This document shows, one piece after another, positions 15,339 to 22,175 of a DNA stretch of 25,758 bases (positions are counted from its first letter, which is position 1; every line of letters begins with the position of its first letter). Origin of the DNA: a virus; the IMG/VR virus record IMGVR_UViG_3300017752_000133, positions 1 to 25,758 of that record; one strand, given 5' to 3'. The translations under genes and the position numbers were made by a program. Below the pieces are notes generated by a model. It was not told where the DNA came from. It worked only from the letters and a program-made list of their open reading frames with translations, and did no database searches.

Positions 15339-15668
15339 ATGAGACCGGTTTGCGAGAAATGTGGACAACGTCCAAAAGCAGTAAACTACCGAAAAGGCGA
15401 TAAGGTTTATTATAGACGCAAGTGCGAGCAGTGTCTAAAACTACACAAGCCTGTAAAACCATTATGGGTAGACAGCGGCTATAAAGTAAAGAGAAAGTGT
15501 GAGGCGTGTGGATTTAAACCTACAATAAGAAGCCAGGTCACTGTGTTCTATATTGACGGTGACCTAAATAATGTTTATAGTAGAAACTTAAAAACGGTAT
15601 GTCTAAACTGTAATGCTGAACTAGTTAAGACAGGATGGAGCAGAGGAGATCTTACCCCCGACGATTAA
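15339..15668 (+). CDS. Zinc-ribbon protein with degenerate HNH-like core
   Basis: This small 109-residue protein has four Cys pairs: C5-x2-C8, C29-x2-C32, C54-x2-C57 and C88-x2-C91, enough for two zinc sites. The segment VTVFYIDGDLNN, then SRNLKTVCLNC, resembles the zinc-bound core of HNH proteins. Tyr-Ile-Asp replaces the usual His motif, so nuclease activity is doubtful. I recall close look-alikes as uncharacterised proteins in many marine phages. A GTG at 15324 would extend the frame but overlaps the promoter box; the ATG directly follows a leaderless-type late box. The 3' end overlaps the convergent DUF3310-like gene by 17 bases. A nucleic-acid-binding role is likely; the exact function is unknown. 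Confidence 0.88.
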   Translation: MRPVCEKCGQRPKAVNYRKGDKVYYRRKCEQCLKLHKPVKPLWVDSGYKVKRKCEACGFKPTIRSQVTVFYIDGDLNNVYSRNLKTVCLNCNAELVKTGWSRGDLTPDD

Positions 15669-15933
15669 GGTCATGTACATACAGTTCAATCAATGCGTAA
15701 TGCAAAACTTTCATTAAGTCTTTGCGATTGTGTCCATCTTTCTTGCCGTAACGTTGAGCATACTTCATTACATTACCAATACAAAAGCCATCTCCATGAC
15801 CTGCATCAATGATAAACTCTGTTGCTTGATATTTGTTTAGACTGTAGTGTTCGCCATAGGTTGCATCAATATAGTCTTTGAACTCTGCAATAAGTTCACC
15901 TTCATTGTATTTGTAATCGATGTTTTTACTCAA
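15652..15933 (-). CDS. DUF3310-like small protein
   Basis: The 93-residue product contains the pattern of DUF3310 proteins of phages: an upstream aromatic/acidic stretch (YQATEFIIDAGHGDGF), then GNVMKYAQRYGKK at 53-65 and KDLMKVLHYALIEL. DUF3310 members are sometimes annotated as nucleotide kinase-like, but I know of no firm function and there is no P-loop here. The start is a TTG at 15933 with AAAGGAG eight bases upstream, a strong site for a weak codon. The gene has a near-consensus sigma70 promoter in place of a late promoter, so it is probably expressed early by host polymerase. That is unusual amid neck and tail genes. Confidence 0.85.
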   Translation of the reverse strand: MSKNIDYKYNEGELIAEFKDYIDATYGEHYSLNKYQATEFIIDAGHGDGFCIGNVMKYAQRYGKKDGHNRKDLMKVLHYALIELYVHDLNRRG

Positions 15934-15960
15934 GATAAGAACTCCTTTAACTGTGCTTAC

Positions 15961-15989
15961 AGTATAGCACTTTAGGAGTTAGTTGTCAA
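15961..15989 (-). promoter_or_regulatory. Near-consensus sigma70 promoter for the DUF3310-like gene
   Basis: TTGACA (15984-15989), a 17-base spacer and TATACT (15961-15966) on the minus strand match the sigma70 consensus in 11 of 12 positions with ideal spacing. The -35 box contains the TGA stop of gp13. A leader with AAAGGAG precedes the TTG start at 15933. Confidence 0.85.
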
Positions 15990-16741
15990 CCTATAATAAA
16001 TGAGAGTGGATCACTACCGTCAACATAGTTGCGTAGTTCTTCATCGAGTTTGTCTATTTCAACTTGTGCTTCTGCTTTAAGTGCATCACCGTTGAGACTT
16101 GTACCGCCTTGTGGTCCGGCGATAGTACTAAACTTTGAACGTGCTTCGCCTAGTGTGTACTTTGCTAGAGCTAGTGCATAATCTTGTATCCATGGACCAG
16201 CGTGTCTGTCTTGAAGTAGTCTAGATTCAGGGCGTAGATTGTATGTCCATAGTACAACTTGTTCGCCACTTGCACTGAACTTGCGCAGTAAGGTTACCTT
16301 TTTAGTTACGGGATTAAACTCAAAGTTTACAAAGCCGCCAAACAATCTTGCGCTTAGTTCTTGATACTGATAGTACATTTCATATGTTGCCATACCGCCA
16401 ATACGTCCACTTTGCAACAAATAAGTGTTTTGGAACGCCGCTTCATATGGCTCAAACTGTGTACTGCCTGTGTTACTACCACTACCAACACCTCGCCTGA
16501 ACACTTGACGCACTTCTTCAATCTCGTCAGGAAGTGTGTACTCTTGTTGTTCTTTCACTACACTTAAAAATACATACGAACTTTCATATGCATTTTGACT
16601 GCGCTGACGAAAACGTTTTACTGACTTATCAATAACATTATCATAGTGTTCTGGATCAAGCTCAACATCCACCATTCCATCGCCGAGACGAAAGCGAATA
16701 TAGTCTACTGTATCTGCTCTTAATGATGCTAGTGTTGCCAT
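15986..16741 (-). CDS. 13: Neck protein (T4 gp13-like)
   Basis: The 251-residue protein (T4 gp13 is 309) forms the collar that closes the head and receives the tail with gp14. It has the family's opening helix and VELDPEHYDNVIDKSVKRFR, a middle beta region (FVNFEFNPVTKKVTLLRKF, VVLWTYNLRPES) and the typical C-terminus. The C-terminus comprises GPWIQDYALALAKYTLGEAR, PQGGTSLNGDALKAEAQVEI and EELRNY ending in SFIIG. Its promoter overlaps the stop of the upstream gene, and the ribosome binding site AAAGGA sits in the loop of a perfect hairpin. The stop TGA lies inside the -35 box of the next gene's promoter. Confidence 0.92.
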   Translation of the reverse strand: MATLASLRADTVDYIRFRLGDGMVDVELDPEHYDNVIDKSVKRFRQRSQNAYESSYVFLSVVKEQQEYTLPDEIEEVRQVFRRGVGSGSNTGSTQFEPYEAAFQNTYLLQSGRIGGMATYEMYYQYQELSARLFGGFVNFEFNPVTKKVTLLRKFSASGEQVVLWTYNLRPESRLLQDRHAGPWIQDYALALAKYTLGEARSKFSTIAGPQGGTSLNGDALKAEAQVEIDKLDEELRNYVDGSDPLSFIIG

Positions 16742-16765
16742 AGTGTATCCTTTGCGTATACACTA
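16741..16765 (-). promoter_or_regulatory. Hairpin over the gp13 ribosome binding site
   Basis: TAGTGTAT and ATACACTA form a perfect eight-base stem around the nine-base loop ACGCAAAGG, which exposes the Shine-Dalgarno. The first base of the gp13 ATG is the last base of the stem. It may tune gp13 translation. Confidence 0.55.
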
Positions 16766-16771
16766 TTTATT
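16764..16771 (-). promoter_or_regulatory. Late promoter AATAAATA fused to the upstream stop codon
   Basis: AATAAATA on the minus strand overlaps the TAA stop of the 401-residue gene as TAATAAATA. The gp13 ATG is 22 bases beyond the box, with AAAGGA between. Confidence 0.7.
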
Positions 16772-17975
16772 ACTTTATCGCTTTAAGAATCACAGTGTCG
16801 GCATTGATGCGTCCATTCATCTGTGTTTCTACAGCATTAATGTTGTCCATGTATTTGCGTAATGCTACCTTGCCTGCTTTGTTAAACTCTCTAAGTTGTT
16901 CCTCAGGCTTGCGCAGTGTCTTTGCAACACTTTGTCTTGGATTGAAGAACTGTAGTGTAGTGCCTTTGACACTAAGAGTAGCGTGATCTTCTGCAACATA
17001 CTTGCCAATCTTGCGTGTCTTAATGTTAAACACCCAAACTTCTGTAGCATCGACGATATCTATAGGATTAATGCTGGCTACTTTATACTTTTCGTCGGTT
17101 TTACAATACTTCATTTTTGCAACCAACTTGTCAGCACTCTTAGGCTTAGGTGTTCTTGTCTTGCGAGTTGCTTTGCTTTCTGCTTCGATCAGATCACAAG
17201 CACCAACAATACTATTAAACAGTTCAACAGCCTTCTTTACATCTGTTTTACTGAGGTGTGCATAACCTTCACGCAGGTCTTCGTCTTGCTCACGCACAGG
17301 CAATGTAAGTTCATTGTACTCTGCAAGTTGAGGTGCATAATAGTTACGAATATGTTTACAGTGTGCTTGATTAACTTGCTTGCCTCGAAAGAACTTTACA
17401 GCATCAAACTTTTTGGACTTGGAAATATCTGCATGAAACGTATCAACAACTTCTTCAAGATCACAAATGATAACATCACTTGCCATTCGGATACGATCCT
17501 GAATACTCACCACACGCTTTTCAACCTGAGCGGCTTTTTCTTCTTCCTTTTTAGCATCAATAAACGGCTTACCTCGGGCAATAGCATCTGCAATGTATTT
17601 TTTTAGATATTCCGTTTTAGGTTTTAGTGTACCTGAAGTGCCTGCTAGACTTTCCCAATATTCTGCATGCTGTGGATGAAAGTCAGGCATGCCATCCAAC
17701 AATAGTTTTGCTACTATACAAGGTACAACGTTTGTACTAGGTGCAGCTTTTGCACATTTTATATCATCAGCAGTGTAATCATTCTTCTTCATCCAAGTGA
17801 ATAAAAATGGAACAAGTTCAGATGCTTTTGCTTCAAAGTACAATGCATCCTGTGCTGCACGTTGTTTACTATGATATACGTTTCCTGCAAGATTTAGACT
17901 ATCGGCCCAATCTAAACTTACACCTACCCCAGTCTTACGTCTTGCTGGTGCTCTTTTTTTCTTACGAACTGCCAC
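16770..17975 (-). CDS. Uncharacterised basic 401-residue protein
   Basis: The protein opens with a basic tail (VRKKKRAPARRKTG) suited to nucleic-acid binding, and many later segments are Lys/Arg rich. A middle helical stretch (AAQVEKRVVSIQDRIRMASD) leads into PVREQDEDLREGYAHLS, then YKVASINPIDIVDATEVWVF, NIKTRKIGKYVAED and LSVKGTTLQFFNPRQSVAKT. I recall this last block from conserved proteins of unknown function in marine T4-like phages. No enzyme motif is recognised. The start is a GTG with a strong AGGAGG nine bases upstream, located inside the end of the 59-residue gene. The group appears to be read from the sigma70 promoter at 18395-18422. Early expression plus basic charge suggests a DNA- or RNA-related task, not a structural one; this is inference. 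Confidence 0.85.
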   Translation of the reverse strand: MAVRKKKRAPARRKTGVGVSLDWADSLNLAGNVYHSKQRAAQDALYFEAKASELVPFLFTWMKKNDYTADDIKCAKAAPSTNVVPCIVAKLLLDGMPDFHPQHAEYWESLAGTSGTLKPKTEYLKKYIADAIARGKPFIDAKKEEEKAAQVEKRVVSIQDRIRMASDVIICDLEEVVDTFHADISKSKKFDAVKFFRGKQVNQAHCKHIRNYYAPQLAEYNELTLPVREQDEDLREGYAHLSKTDVKKAVELFNSIVGACDLIEAESKATRKTRTPKPKSADKLVAKMKYCKTDEKYKVASINPIDIVDATEVWVFNIKTRKIGKYVAEDHATLSVKGTTLQFFNPRQSVAKTLRKPEEQLREFNKAGKVALRKYMDNINAVETQMNGRINADTVILKAIK

Positions 17976-18141
17976 CGGTATTGACCTCCTTTAACATATA
18001 TTCTTCGAACTTACTTACCTCAAGTTTTTTATCTTGAATAAGTTTATCTAACATTTGCACAGTTCTAATAGTACCGCAACCGTTTTTAGCTGCGTCTACA
18101 ACTGCTTCCAAGTCTTCAATATCGTTTAGGATTTCGTTCAT
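17962..18141 (-). CDS. Uncharacterised 59-residue protein
   Basis: This small frame runs from an ATG at 18141 to a TAA at 17962. The product starts MNEILNDIEDLEAVVDAAKN and continues TIRTVQMLDKLIQDKKLEVS, predicted to be helical. Three bases separate it from the 71-residue gene, and it overlaps the 401-residue gene by 14 bases. Its last codons supply the AGGAGG of that gene, which supports real coding and coupling. No function is recognised. Confidence 0.7.
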   Translation of the reverse strand: MNEILNDIEDLEAVVDAAKNGCGTIRTVQMLDKLIQDKKLEVSKFEEYMLKEVNTGGSS

Positions 18142-18144
18142 ACT

Positions 18145-18360
18145 TTATACAACCTTGCCGTTAGCAACAATAGAGGACAACATTAAGCGAACCTGCTTCA
18201 AACGGCTCTCTAACTTACGAATAACTTTAGCGTTATTAGTAGTAGCAACTTCTTGCATTATAAACGCAGGAAGCAAACGCAACTGTCTATCAACAACTGT
18301 TTGCTGATCTTCTGCGCTAAGTGCTACAACGAAGTCTTTAAATTTTGCGTTACTAACCAT
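18145..18360 (-). CDS. Uncharacterised 71-residue helical protein
   Basis: The frame is open to 18396, but the ATG at 18360 (MVSNAKFKDFVVALS) is preceded by GAGGAG at good spacing and is the likely start. The protein is helical and basic at its centre (KVIRKLESRLKQVRLMLSS). It is the first gene behind a sigma70-type promoter and heads the 71-59-401 residue run. No family is recognised; size and early promoter fit a small regulatory or host-interaction protein, but that is a guess. Confidence 0.75.
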   Translation of the reverse strand: MVSNAKFKDFVVALSAEDQQTVVDRQLRLLPAFIMQEVATTNNAKVIRKLESRLKQVRLMLSSIVANGKVV

Positions 18361-18394
18361 AATGTTATCTCTCCTCAACTTCAACTTACTATAC

Positions 18395-18422
18395 ATAGTA
18401 ACATAATCTACTACACTGTCAA
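18395..18422 (-). promoter_or_regulatory. Sigma70-type promoter for the 71-59-401 residue run
   Basis: TTGACA (18417-18422), a 16-base spacer and TACTAT (18395-18400) on the minus strand give a perfect -35 and a 4-of-6 -10. It sits back to back with the plus-strand late promoter of gp14, 13 bases away. Confidence 0.65.
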
Positions 18423-18435
18423 CCTTTTTTTGCTA

Positions 18436-18443
18436 GATAAATA
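18436..18443 (+). promoter_or_regulatory. Late promoter GATAAATA for gp14
   Basis: GATAAATA followed by C (7 of 8 matches) gives a leader of about 18 bases. The leader includes GGAG (18455-18458), placed for the TTG start at 18467. Confidence 0.75.
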
Positions 18444-18466
18444 CATTACCAGATGGAGTTACTACT

Positions 18467-19648
18467 TTGCCAAGAATAAGTTTATGGAAAGACGGCGCAC
18501 ATACCAACGATTACAGGTTCTTTGACCGTCGTATGAAAGAAATGTTCACAATAGGTGGCACAGGAATCAATGTACATAAGTATCTTGGCGTAGCAAGCCA
18601 AGGTGGTAATGACCCAAGTCAGCCTAACTATCAAGAACCAGATCCACTCGGAATACAAGATTTTCTATTTTTAGAAAATAGAGACAGAATTTATGACCAA
18701 GATATTTACAGTTTGCGTGGCATATACAGTGTAAGCGACACTGATTTTGATCTTAGCCAGTTTGGTTTGTTCTTAGCGAACGATACATTGTTTATTACAT
18801 TCCATGAGAATGACATGCTAAACAACTTGGGTCGCAAACTTATGGCAGGCGATGTTATTGAATTGCCACACCTTACAGACTTTAGCGCATTGGATGAAAG
18901 TGTAGAACTTAGTCTCAAACGCTACTATGTAGTACAAGAAGGCAGTCGTCCTAGTGAAGGATTTTCACCAAGTTGGTGGAGTCATCTATGGCGTGTTAAG
19001 TGTACACCACTAACAGACGCACAAGAATACAACGATATTCTTAATATAATGCAAGAAAACAGTGACGGTGATGTAACTGAAACTTCGCTGAGAGACTTGC
19101 TGAGTACATACCAAAAAGAACTTGATATTTCTAACAAAGTAGTACAAGCAGCAGAAGCAGAAGTTCCAGAAAGTGGATATGACACGAGCCAATACTATAT
19201 AGTTCCTACAGATCCAGTAACTGGTAGACCATTAGAACCCAAGGGTGTTAATGCAGATGACTCTGATATGAATGCTGATAATATTGATTCAAGTGCAGAT
19301 TCTAGACGTATTACTCCGCAAAACAGTAGTGCTTACAGCGGGTATCTCATAGGCGATGGGCTTGCTCCTAATGGCGAACCGATTAGTATGGGCACTAGTT
19401 TTCCTAGCAATTCACAAGAAGGTGATTTTGTACTTCGTGTAGACTTTTTACCAAACAGACTATTTAGATACAGTGGATCTCGTTGGATTAAAGTAGAAGA
19501 TGATGTACGTTCAGGAATGACACCAGGAACAGGCAACACACTAAGAGACGGATTTATCAACAACACTAGCACGTTTACAGCAGATGATAATACTACTGCT
19601 AATAGTAGACAGTCGCTTAGTGACGCACTGAAACCTAGGGAAGACTAA
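18467..19648 (+). CDS. 14: Neck protein (T4 gp14-like) with C-terminal extension
   Basis: The 393-residue product is longer than T4 gp14 (256). Residues 98-190 follow the gp14 pattern: QFGLFLANDTLFITF, GRKLMAGDVIELPHL, RYYVVQEGSRPSEGF, then WSHLWRVKCTPLTDAQEYND. gp14 joins gp13 and gp15 at the head-tail connector. The start is TTG at 18467, supported by GGAG upstream and the conserved-looking RISLWKDG; the next in-frame ATG would remove 23 residues. The extension from about 240 is Ser, Asp and Asn rich and contains the module GDFVLRVDFLPNRLFRY, then GSRWIKVED (319-345), similar in style to segments of gp15 and gp18. The stop overlaps the gp15 start (TAATG). Confidence 0.85.
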   Translation: MPRISLWKDGAHTNDYRFFDRRMKEMFTIGGTGINVHKYLGVASQGGNDPSQPNYQEPDPLGIQDFLFLENRDRIYDQDIYSLRGIYSVSDTDFDLSQFGLFLANDTLFITFHENDMLNNLGRKLMAGDVIELPHLTDFSALDESVELSLKRYYVVQEGSRPSEGFSPSWWSHLWRVKCTPLTDAQEYNDILNIMQENSDGDVTETSLRDLLSTYQKELDISNKVVQAAEAEVPESGYDTSQYYIVPTDPVTGRPLEPKGVNADDSDMNADNIDSSADSRRITPQNSSAYSGYLIGDGLAPNGEPISMGTSFPSNSQEGDFVLRVDFLPNRLFRYSGSRWIKVEDDVRSGMTPGTGNTLRDGFINNTSTFTADDNTTANSRQSLSDALKPRED

Positions 19649-21036
19649 TGCCGCAACAGTTTTTTTACGATGAACAAATAAGACGTTTTCTATTACAGTT
19701 CGTACGAGCATTTAGTAACTTTCAAGTAGAATACGGCAAAGACAGAGACGGCAATACTACACTGCTTACAGTACCTGTAAAGTATGGCGATAGTACTCGT
19801 ATGGTAAGCAGTATTATTCGTGAGAACAGTGAAAACAAGATTATACCAACACCAATGATTAGTTGTTATATAACTGGATTAGAATATAATCCAGAGCGCA
19901 GACAGGATCCAACGTTTGTTGATAAAAAGCATATCCGTATGCGCAAGTTTGATCCAAACACAAATGAATATAACACACAGCAAGGTAATGCATTTACTAT
20001 TGAACGCATGATGCCTGTTCCGTATACACTGCAAATGAGTGTAGATGTTTGGACCAGTAATACAAATCAAAAACTACAACTAATGGAACAGATACTAGTG
20101 CTTTTCAATCCGGCATTGGAAATACAAAGCACAGACAACTATTTAGACTGGACCAGTCTAAGTTACATAGAACTACAGAATGTGCAGTTCAGTAGCAGAA
20201 GTGTTCCGCAAGGAGTAGATGAACAAATAGATATTGCAACACTACAGTTTACTGTGCCAATCTTTTTAACTGCGCCAGCAAAAGTTAAAAAACTTGGTGT
20301 CATTAACAAGATTGTTGCAAGCATATATGACGATCAAGGCGGCATTGCCGATGGGGTGATTGACGGACAAATACTAATGGGAGAACGCATGAAGTTTACT
20401 CCTATGAACTTTGGTATTATTGTACTGGGCAATACAGTGCAAATACTAGATCGTAACGAAACAACAACTAATAAAGTAGACTACACACCTCTAAACGATC
20501 CACCGACGAAAATAGGAGACGACGATGTAAGTTGGGCAGCTCTTATTAATCAATATGGTGAGATGCAAAGTGGTATTAGTCAGATACGTTTAGAGACAGG
20601 TGGTGCTGCAGAGATTGTTGGAACTATTGCATTTCATCCTAGCGATGCACACAAACTTTTATGGACTGTACAACAAGATACTATCCCTACAAATGATATA
20701 GGTGCAGTAAACAAAATCATAAACCCATTAAGGTCAAGTCCGGGCACACATTTACCAACAGCAGCAACTGGGCAAAGATATCTCATTCTTAACGCAATAG
20801 GAGATGCAGATAACAGTGATGGGCCAGATGCATGGGGTGATTTAGTAGCAGGTGCAAATGATATTATTGAGTATAATGGTGTCAACTGGCAAGTTGCATT
20901 TGACAGTAGTGCAGAAGAGGGTGTACACTATATGACAAATAGTCATACAGGACTTCAATACAAGTACAACGGCACGGAATGGGTTAAGAGTTATGAAGGC
21001 GAATATCGAGCAGGCGACTGGAGTATCGTCATTTAA
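19648..21036 (+). CDS. 15: Tail completion/sheath stabiliser (T4 gp15-like) with extension
   Basis: The first 220 residues match the plan of T4 gp15 (272 residues), which caps the tail and joins it to the neck. They contain QFFYDEQIRRFLLQFVRAFS, NFQVEYGKD, LLTVPVKYGD, PTPMISCYITGLEYNPER, PVPYTLQMSVDVWTSNTNQ, MEQILVLFNPAL and ATLQFTVPIFL. Residues 220-462 are an extension absent from T4. It ends in repeated short aromatic modules such as DIIEYNGVNWQVAFDSS and LQYKYNGTEWVKSYE, probably surface-exposed. It is translated directly after gp14 (TAATG), so the two connector proteins are coupled. Confidence 0.92.
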   Translation: MPQQFFYDEQIRRFLLQFVRAFSNFQVEYGKDRDGNTTLLTVPVKYGDSTRMVSSIIRENSENKIIPTPMISCYITGLEYNPERRQDPTFVDKKHIRMRKFDPNTNEYNTQQGNAFTIERMMPVPYTLQMSVDVWTSNTNQKLQLMEQILVLFNPALEIQSTDNYLDWTSLSYIELQNVQFSSRSVPQGVDEQIDIATLQFTVPIFLTAPAKVKKLGVINKIVASIYDDQGGIADGVIDGQILMGERMKFTPMNFGIIVLGNTVQILDRNETTTNKVDYTPLNDPPTKIGDDDVSWAALINQYGEMQSGISQIRLETGGAAEIVGTIAFHPSDAHKLLWTVQQDTIPTNDIGAVNKIINPLRSSPGTHLPTAATGQRYLILNAIGDADNSDGPDAWGDLVAGANDIIEYNGVNWQVAFDSSAEEGVHYMTNSHTGLQYKYNGTEWVKSYEGEYRAGDWSIVI

Positions 21037-21469
21037 CGCTAGTGTTGGAGCATTATTCTTCAGTAAATCAACTAAACGTTACTTGTTTGTACTACGCAAT
21101 GGTGCAAAACACGATAGCACATGGGCTTTTGTTGGTGGAAAAACAGAACAAGGCGAAACAGAGTACACTGCACTACAACGAGAAATAGTTGAAGAAATAG
21201 GCTTTATGCCTCTTGTGCTTAAAACTATCCCAGTAGAAAAGTTTACTAATAAGAAAAATAACTTTACTTACAGTTCATATGTTTGTGTTGTAGAAGAAGA
21301 GTTTTTACCTACACTTAATCACGAACATAAAGGTTATGCTTGGAGTAAACTAGATGCCTGGCCCAAGCCACTGCATCCAGGCGTGTTTACTACTTTTCAG
21401 ATTGATGAGATTGTTAGTAAAATAAAAACTATTGAAGATTTAATGTGCAATAGCACCCAGGCTTGCTAG
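20993..21469 (+). CDS. Nudix hydrolase
   Basis: The 158-residue product has a complete Nudix box at 49-71: G49, then KTEQGE55, and REIVEEIGF (63-71), matching GX5EX7REUXEEXGU with every catalytic Glu present. Flanking strands (VGALFFSKSTKRYLFVLRN, TWAFVGG) complete the fold. Such enzymes hydrolyse nucleoside diphosphates linked to another group; candidates are oxidised dNTPs, NDP-sugars, ADP-ribose derivatives or RNA caps, and the sequence does not select one. The only plausible in-frame start is the ATG at 20993, inside gp15 with a 44-base overlap. Expression is therefore tied to gp15 translation. The 3' end overlaps the convergent gene by 30 bases. Confidence 0.95.
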   Translation: MKANIEQATGVSSFNASVGALFFSKSTKRYLFVLRNGAKHDSTWAFVGGKTEQGETEYTALQREIVEEIGFMPLVLKTIPVEKFTNKKNNFTYSSYVCVVEEEFLPTLNHEHKGYAWSKLDAWPKPLHPGVFTTFQIDEIVSKIKTIEDLMCNSTQAC

Positions 21470-22174
21470 GCTTACATACTGCATCCATTCTAGTTTTTTT
21501 ACGTTAGGACACCAGTTGTATTGTTCTGGCATTATAGTTGCTTTGTCACTGACATAGTAAAACTGTACATCACTATAAGTTAAAAACGTCTTACAGTTCT
21601 CAGAGATAAACTTGTTGTTTGCACCTTGCACATCTGCAAGACCGTAATCCTCTGTATATACATTGTCGTCAGGCTGAGAATAAGTATCCATACCAATCAT
21701 GTACACTGTTTTATGACCGTCTGCACATGCTAGAGTAAGTGCTAGATTACCTGCACTTGCACTGTAAAGTTGAGGATATAAATGAAAATGTCCAGGATGT
21801 TGTAAAATATTTTTTACGTTTGAGAATACAATGTTGTCATCGCCGTATCTCTGATTTGCAAGCTCATCGCAAATATTTTTGTTTGTACAAACAAGAAACG
21901 TAGGATTAAAGTCTTTATAAAGTAAGTTACAACCGTAAGTTTGCCCTACACTGCGAACTTTTTTACCGCCTGTTTGTCCTTTAAGTAAGTTTAAATCAAG
22001 CCAGAGACGCCTTTTACTGTTGCCAATAACATGTGCAATGTTATCATGATCTTCGTTGAAGATAGTTTTTTCAACCCAAGTCATTGTACTTGGGTCTTTT
22101 CTATCTTTCCAACTAGTATTTGCGCTAACCATCTCTCCCAAGTAGTCTGCGGTATAAAACCGACCCTGGGGCAT
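21440..22174 (-). CDS. MptE/DUF115-like Rossmann protein, possible sugar-transfer enzyme
   Basis: The 244-residue product has motifs seen in the DUF115/MptE-like and CST-type sialyltransferase-like fold. There is an N-terminal VIGNSKRR (49-56), TYGCNLLYKDFNPTFLV (79-95), and the pair SAGNLALTLACADGHKTVYM then IGMDTYS (140-166). In that fold the second motif lies by the nucleotide or nucleotide-sugar site. A role in modifying surface glycans or phage proteins would suit its location beside the fibre genes, but catalytic residues cannot be assigned by eye. It abuts the fibre gene upstream by one base and is probably transcribed with it from the late promoter at 22756-22763. Confidence 0.8.
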   Translation of the reverse strand: MPQGRFYTADYLGEMVSANTSWKDRKDPSTMTWVEKTIFNEDHDNIAHVIGNSKRRLWLDLNLLKGQTGGKKVRSVGQTYGCNLLYKDFNPTFLVCTNKNICDELANQRYGDDNIVFSNVKNILQHPGHFHLYPQLYSASAGNLALTLACADGHKTVYMIGMDTYSQPDDNVYTEDYGLADVQGANNKFISENCKTFLTYSDVQFYYVSDKATIMPEQYNWCPNVKKLEWMQYVSLASLGAIAH

Positions 22175-22175
22175 G

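Noticed and set aside
16983-17606. A 207-residue plus-strand open frame
   Set aside because: It lies wholly antisense to the 401-residue basic protein, is rich in Cys, Phe and Ile as expected for an antisense shadow, and has no ribosome binding site or promoter. Similar shadows opposite gp17, the acidic protein and the fibres were left out for the same reason.
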